From Phoronis australis (taxonomy: Eukaryota; Phoronida; Phoronidae), in NCBI GenBank assembly GCA_002633005.1, contig NMRA01000269.1, positions 15,070 through 77,069 on the forward strand: a stretch of DNA of 62,000 nucleotides, in the 5' to 3' direction. This document shows, one piece after another, positions 47,901 through 59,336 of this stretch. The translations under genes and the position numbers were made by a program. Within the stretch, counting starts at the first letter, position 1; every line of letters begins with the position of its first letter. Under the pieces are notes generated by a model. It searched no databases. It worked only from the letters and a program-made list of their open reading frames with translations, and was not told where the DNA came from.

Positions 47901-49100
47901 AAACAAATGCAACACGCTGGGTGCTTAACAGTTTCGGCCCACGCATTGGTCATCAAAATATTGTCCACTTGTTTTTTATTGCAAAACACAGTACTGAACT
48001 CAACATTTATGTTGAAATTTTTGGTTCAGGCATTTATTTGAAGAAAATTAAAATACTTGAATTGATAGAGAATGGCCACCAATAAAGTAAAACATTGACT
48101 TTATTTCACTATATTGCATTGTTACATACAGCACAGCATGACATAATTAAAAATAAAAGAAGAGGTTGAGCAATAAAACGCAAATGCAACTTGGGTATTT
48201 ATTTATTTAGGATTACAGAAAGGTGAGAAAAATCAAACAATATGATACTGGGTAATTTATTAGAGCAACTGTTCAATGATCAACTTCCGCTCACGGAGAG
48301 CATCCTTTACACCCCTTCTGGTATTGAGAGTCCCTCTTTGAATAAAAGAGGTTGTTTAAGATTCGATTTGCCACACGTATGGGATGGTGTTCTGACGTCA
48401 ATGCCGCGCCGTCTGGTCAAAACGCCACCAATTGGCCAGAATAACGATAACGTCACAAGCCAAGCTGAAGTCCGTGAGATGTGAACGCAACATCGCTTAG
48501 AATATTTTTAAGTTTTTATTCCAGTATTAGACTCAAACGTTTTCTCAACTGGATGTCTCAAAGTTTTCATGCCGTTTGTTTTGTAAAATAGTTCCAAATC
48601 TGGAAACTCTTATTCACGTAAAGGCGAAGTTTGTTCAACTTTTTCTTAATGCCTAATTTCCCTTCGTTGCGGAACTAAATCAACAATTATTGGGAGCTGT
48701 CACACCCTAGAAGCTATGCCCCTGCGTGGCGGTGTGCGGGACTCATGAGCAGGAAAAGTGATGCTACGCCTTGCGGCGAAAAGTGTACTGAGTTGGTGGA
48801 TGTTTTATTTCAAGCCATGTGAAACAAAAAATAGATAACTTTGATAGAAAATGCTCTTGGGACGGACTTCGCAAACTTCAAACCCCAGGGAGCCAAGTCT
48901 TGAGTCATACTAGAAGGGTCGGCTCATTTATGCCCCCGTCGGAGTTTTCCACTTACGGTTGCTTTTGAAAAGAACACATGATTCACAACGCTGACTCTCT
49001 CTCCCTCCGCCCCTCTCTTCTCGCTTTCTCTAAAGAAATTCCTTCTTCTTATGTGTTTGGTTAAAAGCCTTAGCTATGCTGTATGCTTACTCGAAATATC
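44961..49100. other. intergenic stretch without a supported gene
   Basis: Short leucine-rich or low-complexity frames at 45123-45595 are not credible. A GC-richer block at about 46289-46380 has an acceptor-like TTTTACCGCAG and ends CAG-GTACAC, so it could be an isolated exon, but its peptide (LRWRPERTKGNSAG) is unrecognised. A SINE-like head lies at 47397-47462. Confidence 0.45.
47397..47462 (-). repeat. tRNA-derived SINE-like head
   Basis: Minus strand: GGTTGCGCAATGGAAGAGCA, then CAAGCGCTCTGAC, then AGGTCTCGAGTCC. The first part resembles a pol III A box and the last a B box (GGTTCGANTCC), separated by about 30 bases. A T-rich tract follows about 40 bases downstream. The anticodon arm does not form a standard stem, so a SINE head rather than a tRNA gene is favoured. 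Confidence 0.4.
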
Positions 49101-51598
49101 CCTCCTCAGTGTAGTAGGCTACCGGCAACTTTCACTTGCACTTGAAACTAGTTAGGTTTTGTTCCGTAAGGTAGCGCTACCAACATCAAGGAGCGCGACA
49201 CCCGCTGAATATTTGTCACCTCCAAGTTCACAGGCGTCTCCCGGTCAGGTAGGTTTCGATATATTTTACTTTAACGTTTTTTAAAGATACTGATACGTAT
49301 ATTAGGGTGAGGTATAAAAAATGATTGTTTCTAGTGTTATACACAATACAGCCTTCGCAGGAAAAGGAGAAACAAATCGTAATATGATCGTTTGATGTCG
49401 TTAACAGTGACAGTGTGACGCTCAGATGAACGTGCCCTGTGTTGACTGATGTTCAAGTACTTTTCATTTCAACCAGCTGTCAAACCTGTTGCAAGTGAAG
49501 TGAACTAGATAATGCCTCAGTTATACGTTTCTATTCCGTTCAGCCTTGATATTTAGAGTTTTTGTTGTTGTCAATAAATAAGTAGTTTATGACGGTCATT
49601 AATTTGTGTTCGTGTTATGAATGTTATGTTTACTTGGGAATTACGTTTTGGCTCAGTGATGAATGGGTGTGGTCTGCAACTGTGCTGGGTATTAAGTGGG
49701 TCAAAATGTGAGCAGTGGGAGTCTACTATGTGAGCAGTTGTTTTAAATAGACACATGCACTTTGAGACTATATTCAAGTTCAGAATCTTTAAATTAGGCC
49801 TACAGCTAAGTATCCAGACAGAATTAATAAGTAATCTTATTTTATGCATATGTTACCTGTCCACTAGATAGTCATTGATATTCTTATCAAATATCATCCT
49901 GTCTTGGTTGGAGGAATTCTAGAAAGTAAATTTGAAGACAAGTCATTGAGCACTGAGCTTGATACAGGCAATGACCAACATTTCCCAGACATTTGATATG
50001 AAACTTTTATTATTATGGAACCTGGCCCTCGATCATCCTAACCTTGGGACTGCTTCAGTCATATTAGGCACTGTCTGAAATAGCGATGTGTTTTTGATGT
50101 GTGATCATCAGAATTCGGTAAAATCTCACTAATTAGCACACAATATGGTGGATAAGCGATTTTTTTAATAATAAGGTAAATTTGGACAAATTTATGCTTT
50201 ATAATGTGTAAATTAAGTTTTGTATCATAGCTGCCATCAGCTAATGTTTTGAGAAATGTGAGCATTCATAACAACGATACAAGCCGTGGGAAAATAAAAA
50301 TATATTTGCTGATTGTTTTTAATCGAAAAAGAAGATTTACGGTTACTTTAGTGATTTTTTGAGGGTCCATTTGTACTGCCTGGACCATAAACATCTCAGT
50401 GAGAGCAGCCTTGTTTAATAGTCCATATGCCCACTGCAAGTGGAGAGCTGCAAACTCGGCTGTCTGCCTCAAGTAAAAATTTCCTCGGGTTGTTACGCGC
50501 ACCTGTAAACTAAGATCGTAGTAATCATCCTAAATGTAATTCACACCAGTTTCAATGAACCAGTGAGAGAGATATGATGTTGCCAAGCAATTCAATAATT
50601 AATTATTAGTGGATACTGGAGGTAATTGGCTAATCACTTAGCTCACCTAGCTCGTTTGTAAACTTAAGAGGATTTACACACATCAGGTAAAATTAATATA
50701 CAAGTGCGACCAGGAAACAAATCCTCATGGTTCATTTTGCCACAGAAATGAGCTATGAGCTGAGCTCATTTGCTTTCGAGGCATGTATCTCTCTGTTTGC
50801 GCTGGTTCCTAGCTTTATGTCATAGCCATTGTGATTCAAGGTTAGTCATTAAGGCTCCACCCATTCTAAACACATCAAGTATCACAGGAGTTGATACTTG
50901 AGCAGCTTCAACACCCCTGCCAAGCTCCTGTTTAGCAATTGTCCAAGTCAAGAATAAAACACCAGGCATCTTTAACAATTGTTTCAATCAACTGTAATCA
51001 CTGGCCTATTTCAGCAAGCTGATTTGTCATTTGGGTGCTCTATTATGTTTGGCTAAGCAGTAAGCATTGTTCATCAACCACAGCCCAGTGGTTGTTGGTC
51101 ACAATCTTGTTGTTGTGTTGAAGTTGACTGTTGACTTGACCACGGAACATTGGACCTTAAGCTTTAGTGAGGTGTTTTAGTAACTTAACATTTCTGTTTA
51201 AATTCTAATTTTGCTTGTTTAAATAATGGTTATGTGTGTTTAACATTCAGTGAAGTGTAGTAGCAGTAGCCTAATTTATTATAATGACATATGCATTGTA
51301 CATGTATCCAACCTGAATTGGGCTTATTTGTCTCTTCAGATTCAGTGACAGTGCTAGTTTGTTCATTTTAAATCTTATCTTTAGAAACAGTATCTAGTTT
51401 GATTCACTTTTGGAGCTGTTGTAGTGGCCGTATCATGTTATTGTTTGGACAAAAGGCACATCTTACAATTTTAATGTGTTTCTCATATTTGCCTTCCTTG
51501 ACTGTCTCTAAGATATCTTGTAATTTCTGTCCGATTTTCATAATTTTTTCTGCATCTTGGAAATGGTTTCTGTATTTCATGAAAAACGATATTTACAG
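49101..51598 (+). other. 5' region of the filamin-like gene (possible UTR exon and intron 1)
   Basis: A donor-like CCCGGTCAG-GTAGGT at 49248/49249 follows a moderately GC-rich, ATG-poor stretch, so a non-coding first exon could end at 49248 and splice to the acceptor at 51597-51598. This is inference from splice signals only. No other exon was recognised in between. Confidence 0.35.
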
Positions 51599-51599
51599 A

Positions 51600-51924
51600 A
51601 TGGTCGACGTTGGTGAAAAGGCGCGTTCCCGTGAGGGTCATGCGGCCATGAGCATGCGTGGCGGTGACAACCGCTGGATTGAAATACAGAACAACACGTT
51701 TAAGAACTGGGTCAATGAACAACTCCGGCCCGTTGGTGAATCTGTCACCGACCTTGAACAGGACTTTGACACTGGAGTCAAGCTCTGTCTTCTAATGGAG
51801 GCTGTGAGAGGTAAGAAGGTGGGACGGGTGATCAGGAAACCCATGAACCAGCATCAGCATTTAGAGAACGTAACTCTGGCACTGAAGGCTATGCAGGAAG
51901 ACAAGATTAAGCTGGTCAATATAG
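51600..51924 (+). CDS. filamin-family (jitterbug-like) first coding exon, CH domain
   Basis: ATG at 51600 directly follows an ATTTACAG acceptor (exon from 51599); the exon ends at 51924 before a consensus GTGAGT donor in phase 1. The 108 encoded residues are a short N-terminal tail (MVDVGEKARS) and most of a calponin-homology domain: RWIEIQNNTFKNWVNEQL, DLEQDFDTGVKLCLLMEAV, RKPMNQHQHLENVTLALKAM, IKLVNIG. The pattern (I-x-x-NTFxxWxNE, DLxxDxxxGxxLxxLxE, LENVxxAL, IKLVNIG) is the first CH domain of filamin-type actin cross-linkers. QHQHLENV recalls arthropod jitterbug more than vertebrate filamins, an assignment from memory of the family. The missing end of the CH domain (DIVxGNxKLxLGLIW in relatives) was not found downstream, so the gene continues beyond the window. 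Confidence 0.85.
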
Positions 51925-53313
51925 GTGAGTTTTTGTTTTCGCCTAGTTGTTTTAAAAACATTCCAAAGTATAACGTGGTAATCAACTAAGAACTTTTCTC
52001 AAATCATTAATTGTTTGTATGGGAATTAAACATTTTCCTTTAACTGACTCCTTGTGTAGTTTCATCCTTTCCTGCCTGAATGAACTTTGAAATTACCTAA
52101 TTGTGGATAGTTAGTCTATGTAATTATACATTCGGGCTTGACTTCCAGTGGGCTTCCCCTGTTCATTGAAGTCACCTGTTGACGAAAAATCATGAACAAG
52201 ATCGTCAAAAAGCAGATTCATCGCTGATTCAGCATCCATATGATTTCTGCTTGTTGACATGGTCATTAATAAGGTAAAACACCTGATGAAAAGATCGACA
52301 TTTCAGTGGTGATTTATCACTCTCATGCAATGTTATGGAATCAGACATATTGGTTAAATGTCTTCACACACTGGTGCTATCTATCAATAGTTGGGAAGTG
52401 CTATGAATTTATTTCATGCCAACTTTGAGATTTTTGTGGATATGCCCACTTTTGTGGTGGTGGGACTGGATGAGGTTATTGACAATAGTTGAAACTGTAT
52501 CTCTTTCACATCACCTGGTACTTTGTCAAAAGCATGCGTGCACCCAGGGAGGATTCAGGGGGGGGGCTTGAAAAAAAAAGCATTGGTTAAAATAAACTGA
52601 TAAACCGTGGACTAAAACTGGTGTTCTCCAGCTGGTTGACTTCTGAAATTGAATTCCTCCTAAAAATATGTGAAGATCATTTTTTAAACTTGGAAATACG
52701 ACAAGAATTGGCCAAAATAAATGCATTGGGGTTTGGTTCTTTGGATTCCACTGTTGAATCAGTTTAGCAACTGAACAGAGGTTTATGATTAGCCTAGAAG
52801 TCGTCTTGCTGGACAAAATAGCAGCGGAAGTGCTTAATGATGGACTTAGCTTTGAGTTAGAAACAGCTGTATTTTTTGTAAAATTATTATTTTACATACG
52901 GCATGTACAAATTGTTATGTCATACAGGTGACTGGAAGTATTCACAATAAGTGTTTTGATGGTAGTTTTAGTTTCTTACGTACTATCTCAATGGTTGTAG
53001 AGAGTTTAACACTGATAGAAATGGTCATGCCTATTTGAATTCACAAAAAGACTTGCACAGTTATTGAATGTTTTTTGCCAAAAAGATCCTTTAAGCGAGT
53101 AGTATTGAACACTGTATGAGCTTCAGCCGATTCTACCTTTCCCAGAATCCTCTCATCCACTTGACTGTCCCACGTTCCTGTATAAGCACATGACATTCGT
53201 TGGGAAAATGAAGAGAAGAAAAGTACGCATGAATAAATGATATATTATTGAACGCAGAAAGATTCTCCATGAGACAAGCCTCTCCGAACCTAAAAAGGCA
53301 GTGAGACATAATC

Positions 53314-53370
53314 GTGTGTATGTGCGTGTGTGTGTGTGTGTGTGTGCGTGCGTGTGTGTGTGCATGTGTT
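53314..53370. repeat. TG/GT microsatellite
   Basis: Interrupted (TG)n with TGCG and TGCATG variants, in the first coding intron of the filamin-like gene. The minus-strand His/Thr-rich frame over it is an artefact. Confidence 0.9.
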
Positions 53371-54705
53371 GTGTTAGTGTATAAAGCAAGGATTTAAGTT
53401 TAACTATATGTAATCAGTGGTAATGTCATTTAGAAGCCAGGGCGTGATGAAAATGTTCCATCTCCGGTGTAGTTAACAACTGTTCCTAAGGTTAATACAT
53501 TGTTGGCTGTAATTTCATTTTTACATGCAGCCTTTTCTTGGAGTCCCTTGCATTGGGTATTGATTTCTCTTTTTTGAGTTCAACGTCACTTATCGAAATT
53601 TCCAGGCACCTTCAAGCTGTGACCTGAATTCATAAAGGAATTAAATATGTCAACTTGCTTAATGTTTGCCACAGGTTAATTAAAAATACCTGTCAGCTTA
53701 AGCTGGCTATAGATGTACAGTAGGTGATGCTTTTGTATAAAAACAGCTGGAAGCTTTTGTTGGAAACAGCTGTGTGAAGCTTTCTGCCACAAAATTTGAG
53801 CCAATTGTACATGTCAGTCATACATGCCCAACAGAGAGGCTATCTAATTTTGCAAATTGACCCCTAAGAGTGGTTGAATTCGATAGAGGTATGTCACCAA
53901 TCATTTAAAGCTGCATTTTGCCCTTTGAAGCTGTCTGAAAATGCCAGAAATCTGTTAATTTTACGCAGACAGCTTTTTGTTAATTTTTGTGTACGTACTC
54001 TTGTAAGTGACGATTATGTTGACAGCTTGGAGGTATGGTTTGAAGACGAACACATCTTTGCATAAAAACGGTGATTAGGTCTTTATCAACAAGTCTCTAC
54101 ATTTTGCAAAATATCTACGAAACTGAAGACTTGGCAAAAGTATATATTTTTCGAGAGTAGAAATTCTGTAGAATTTGATTTTTGACTATACCAATCTGCC
54201 ATTAATTACCTCATGTGAACGTACTCTTTCGGAGAACGTAGTGTGAAAGAAACATTGCTGTATTCATACTGACAAGAAACAAGATCAGTAACATAACCAA
54301 ATTTCATGATACAAATATTGTAGATAAAGTCTCGAAAATGCTGTTGCAGTTTTCTATATTACTGTTTCTTTTTCTATTCATGCAACTTCATACTTCTGTC
54401 ATGGAAATCACATACAAGTCCTATTGTCGACCCCTCATGCAAAAATGGTACATTTCATAAAGCATAGAAAGTTTTATGTGATTCCGATCAGGTGATATAT
54501 TCCTGACTATTCTGAGGGTGGCGAAAACTGGACATTTTTCTAGGGTCCTACTAGTACATAACCTTAAGGGTGTACTGGTAGTATTGTATTTTTAAGGGTT
54601 CTTTAAGGGTTTGTACAGTAACATTAGAATGTGTACAGCTCTCCTCGGGAAGTCTAGTAAGGGTGATGCTATTCGTTTGTACTTGTCAGTTGTCACTGTA
54701 TGGTT

Positions 54706-54805
54706 TCTCTTGTCAGGGCAAGAGAACGGTTTGTTACTGTCTCTGTCAGGGCAAGAGAACGGTTTGTTACTGTCTCTGTCAGGGCAAGAGAACGGTTTGT
54801 TACTG
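54706..54805. repeat. 33-bp tandem repeat, three units
   Basis: Three head-to-tail units of TCTCTGTCAGGGCAAGAGAA followed by CGGTTTGTTACTG at 54706-54739 (one extra T), 54740-54772 and 54773-54805. Units 2 and 3 are identical. The unit is a multiple of three, so a frame stays open through it, but no splice support for coding was seen. Confidence 0.92.
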
Positions 54806-56559
54806 TGACCAGAGAAGGTGTTGCTTGTACCTTTAGTTTATGAACGCTTCAAGTCCGTACTCAATGCAAACCATTGTCACCACCTTGTACAACAGGTTTT
54901 GAATCCTGTTCAGATACAATTGTTTAAGTTTCTGGCATTCTGGGAACCTGTTTACAGTGGCTGTAGTACAATCTACCTTTGACCTGCGGATGGGATCAGT
55001 TTTGGCCTCAGTTTACTGATTACTGACATACCTGTCACTCAGGTGTGCAGAAAGTTGCAAGCTCTAGACCCGCAACTTCTATGAGGAAGTACTGTCTGTG
55101 CAGAAGCATTGTGTATTTAATCAAGTTGCTCTCAAAAGGCGATCTCTATTTACTGTAGACTACCTTTTCACAGCTTTAAAGTAGGCCTGGTTTGTCATTG
55201 TTGTCCAATAGCCTCATTGTTGCACCATATAGTGGAGTTTCTCATGCTATTTGTTAGTGCCTTAGTTTTTCCAGCTTTAGTGGACTGCATTAGAATTAAT
55301 ACACCTTTCATTGGTAGCGAAATTTTCCGGCTGTGTTGTGGGCTGCAACTCTGACAGCAGACAGTTGGCTAAACTTGAGATTAGCATTGGTGTATGTGAT
55401 ATGTCCGACAATTGATTCTTATCCAATCAGCTTGACATTTCTAAAGCGAGACTAACGCATTTTCCAAGCTCCAGGATGAAGGAGATTTGTGTCTGGGGGA
55501 CTACTTTTGTAAAGGCATTCGGTAAATGGTTAGCGGGAAAATGTGTTCCTACATCTCTTTTTCTTCCCTACACTTTGCACCTGACATTTTGCTCAGGTTT
55601 GTCAGTAGCGTAACTTTAAGGGGGGGCTCTGCATTCACAATAAAGCACCCATTGTCTGCTATTGGGGGACCATTTTGTGTCTGCAGCATACGTTAAAAAT
55701 ATAAACAGTACTTATTTGTAGTGTTCATGCTCGCACCCAGGGGGGCTCGGGGGGCTCACATTAGACCCCCCATTTGGTGAAGTGGGCAAAAAGGTCCGCC
55801 TTTGAGAAACAAAAAGTCCGAGAAAATGAGACAAAAGTCCACTAAACAAGCACAAAATGTGCAATTCACAGTGTTGACGACGTTTTTTTTAGTCCGCCCG
55901 CTTTTTTGTTACCAAAAGGTCTACAACGTCAGGAATTCGAGCCCCCTATATTGAAGGCTCAGGCGCGCCCATGGTGTTGTCAATGTGCATAAACTGGTAG
56001 GCTGTTATAAACACATTTATGCATTGAAAATAACATATTTTTAAAAACATCATGAAAATGGCAAGTAAATTTCTAGTTTTAGACAGCCTAGGTATTTGTC
56101 CTTCTAAATGAATTGGACACATTACCAACATTAGGCCTAAAGTAGCACACACAGCCTGTGTAGCCATATATTGGAATGATAATCAGATAACACAGCTATC
56201 ACCAGAGAATAAATGTTTAACAAAATATCTTTTAACATTCTGATGTGGGTGACATTTAAGTTTTTGTAACAGTGTTGGTAGCCAGGCATTCATCAAATAC
56301 CAGGCAGAAACGAATACACTGTAATACAAGATATATCTTATATCTGTTCAGAACATTGACAGTTATGTTTCACCAGAAAATATATGCCCCAAGAGCTTCC
56401 ACTAAAAAGTTTCAGAAGAAATAAGATTGTCACCTTCGGATACCTTTTGTGAGATATGTTACATTCAGGTCCACATGAATTTTAAGACACCCATGCTGTC
56501 TGCAGCAGATGCCCCCGGTATAATGGGAGGAAGTGTTTGTGTGTTCACATCAAGAGTAC

Positions 56560-58987
56560 CTATTATGCCAAAACACTTAATTACATGTATATTATGTAAA
56601 ATGCATCACACTTGAGGTATTTGCGTATTCTAAATTGCTTAATCCTTTTTATTTTGATATTTCCTATTAATCGCTTGCCGTACTTCCATTGTTGTACAGT
56701 TACGATTATCCTGATCTAAATCTCATCACTTTTATGGTAAAATCAAGTCACATGCATTACAGTTTAGGAACCTTTTCAAATAATATGCAAAAGAGGTACG
56801 CACAAGTTGAAAATGAAAAAAATAGCAATTTATGTCTGAAATTAGTGAAATTTTACTGTTTATTATGTTTTCAAATTTCTCAGCTGCCAGGCCAGACTGT
56901 CTCTGGGGCTAAGGCCTTTTTGCCAGTGACCTGAATATCATCACAGCCTGAAAATCTTTAGACATATGATCCAAATCAATATGCAATACAAAGAGTACTA
57001 TTGTGTGTTTAGTCTTTGCTGGTATTTCATGGTGACCCTAATCCCTGCATTGTTATAGGGAAAATCAATCTTTTGAATGAAGTCCAGCAGAGGTAGCCTT
57101 ATCAGGGTGCAGAAACAGTCGCACATCCTAGATTCAACTCTCTGTTGTGGAAGTTGAAAAACACATCGTTTTATTGACCTTAGTTTTCAGAAAGTAGAGC
57201 CTCTAACAGTATTCAAACGCCTCCATGAGTGGACAGGTTTTTAATATTTTTATGTCAGTATTGCAATGCAGTATTGACAGCAAAGCAATTTTGGCATCAG
57301 AATGAAAACTGACTTACTAATCTTGGGCCCTTCCAAGAAACTGACTTAGGTTCATTTTTGACTAATAAGTCTAAGATTTGTCTTAACTTCCAAACTTTGA
57401 AACTTCCACATTTGGTAAATTCATCAAAATTAAGCCAAAACTTACGTCAAACACTTAAATCAAGCTTAACATCTCTTTCTTGAAATGATTTTGAGACAAA
57501 TTGGACTTTTACTTTAAAATTTAGTAAAATTTAGGAATTGTCTAAGCTAAGTGAGTTTTGTTGGAACGGGCCCCTTAATATCAGAAGTCTTTGTTTTTGG
57601 CAGTCAATTTTTGGGTGGAATTCTTGTCAAAAATACCAGGGGCACAGTTTTGCACCTTGGCAAAAGATTGAAAAAGAATTGGGAAAATGTTCATGTGTTT
57701 GGATCTTACAGCAATCTACATTTTTTAGAAAAGAGTCACGTGACTGCAATTCTCTGGATATTTTTCCTGCAATCAATATAACATTTGTTTGTTCATCAAA
57801 GAAATTCAAAAACATGTTTTAGTTGAAAACAAGCATTTAAAAATGAATAAATGTTGTCCTTGGTAACAAAGGTAAGCAGTTAGATGAAAAAAAATTGTTT
57901 CCACAATATTTTGTGTCTGGCGTATGCATCGTTTCTCCTCCCTGCCGCAGTTTTTCACTCAACTTAGTGAACAGGATATAACTGGTTTGTTAACTACAAT
58001 ACTAGGAGTTGTCAGCTGGTATCAAATTCAGGTCCTGTCTTATTATTTGACATTGTTTCATTCAAATATTCACCTTTCTACCACTATAAACGCTTAAGAC
58101 TTCAGTTATTATTTTAATATGTTCACAATTTTTGTTTTTTAATAAAAATATATATGTGTAACGCAAACATTTTTAAGTCTGGTCAGCACACCACCTCAGT
58201 GTGGCCACATCACGTGACCTAATGAATGTAAAATTTACAACTGAAAAGATCCCTGCCCCAACTGGTCAAGCGAGTTAGCCACAGATGGCGTACTGACCTA
58301 ACTGAAAACTTGTTTGCGACATACATTTCCACGCGGATTTAAGAATTACATATTTATATATATGCACAACATTCCCGCAGTGTCATCTTGCATTAACTTT
58401 GATTACCTGAGCATAACAAGTGGCAACTCGAGTGTCCTTTTAAGTCCCTTAATATAAGCTGGTCTGATAGGTTAAGCTACAATACATTGACTACCGTAAT
58501 ACCTGTTCACATCAACGTTCTTGAGTTAAGTAGCTCTGAAAGAACCTTAATATTCATTTGTGTCTGTTTTTGAATTGTCATACCAGCCAGTTGCATAGAG
58601 GTCTTGGTAACTGTCTTTTTGGATTGTAGTTTTAAACTACGTTTCATTTTTTATGTGAAAAAAGCAACACCTTCTTGGCCGTAGGGTAAAGGAAGAAAAT
58701 TGCTTTGTGTCAGTGCCGTTACGTTTCGCGTATTTTCTCTGTGTGCTCTTTCAGTAAAATTGATTTCCAGTGAGTAGGTCTATTTTCTTCATCACTTAGT
58801 ACAGGAGTTATCAATTACCAGTTTAAGTTGGCTCACCTGACTAGACCTATCATGTGACATTTGTTGATGTCCATAGAACTCCCACTCCCATAAGGAGTCA
58901 TGTGACGCTTGTTGATGTCCAATCAAACACGCATTATGATAAATAGTTTTTAAGAGTGTTGAGCAGTTCAATTTTGGTGGTACTGCA
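56560..58987. repeat. large tandem duplication, copy 1
   Basis: Begins CTATTATGCCAAAACACTTA and is alignable, with scattered substitutions and small indels, to 59337-61998. Private features: a 250-base MITE at 57325-57573, and absence of ~510 bases present in copy 2. Non-coding. Copy 1 may extend a few bases further, since copy 2 reaches the window edge. Confidence 0.9.
57325..57573 (+). mobile_element. GGGCCC-ended MITE (Harbinger-like), copy 2
   Basis: Starts GGGCCCTTCCAAGAAACTGA; its other end read inward is GGGCCCGTTCCAACAAAACT, so the ends are inverted repeats of ~20 bases. It is flanked by CTT on both sides. The matching point in the second large repeat copy reads AATCTTAATA, which is the empty site with one CTT. 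A 3-bp target duplication plus GGGCCC ends fits the PIF/Harbinger group; superfamily inferred. Confidence 0.82.
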
Positions 58988-59335
58988 TCATCCAGGAATT
59001 AATGACGCAGTTGAAACTAAATAATTTATTTCATTTTTTGTGTTTGTGATAACATTTCAAATTAACATAATTAAAATCATTGGTCGTTTTGTGTTAATTG
59101 TTAGTAAAATGTCCTGCTAATAGTATTACTAATTACCTATTGCATAATTTATGAATCAACCACAAAACTGTCTGTTAACCTTTGTGCCAATTTAATGCGG
59201 TCTCAAAAACTTGTAAAGAATACTTGTAGTCCTAAATGTGGCGTTTCGAACAAAACTTTTTGGATTTTGTTTAATCTCCTTCTTTTTATTGTACCCTCTG
59301 TGTCAGGTAATCTTGTGTTTTGTTTTATAATTTTT

Positions 59336-59336
59336 N
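59336..59336. other. unresolved base (N) at the start of repeat copy 2
   Basis: A single N separates unique sequence from the first base of the second large repeat copy. One of only two N noticed in the window (the other is at 1133). Confidence 0.95.

Noticed and set aside
51399-51599. In-frame extension upstream of the filamin-like ATG
   Set aside because: An ATTTACAG acceptor sits just before the ATG, and the upstream peptide is hydrophobic intron-like sequence unrelated to filamin N termini.
54611-54808. Open frame through the 33-bp tandem repeat
   Set aside because: The frame stays open only because the unit is a multiple of three; it lies in an intron and lacks splice signals.
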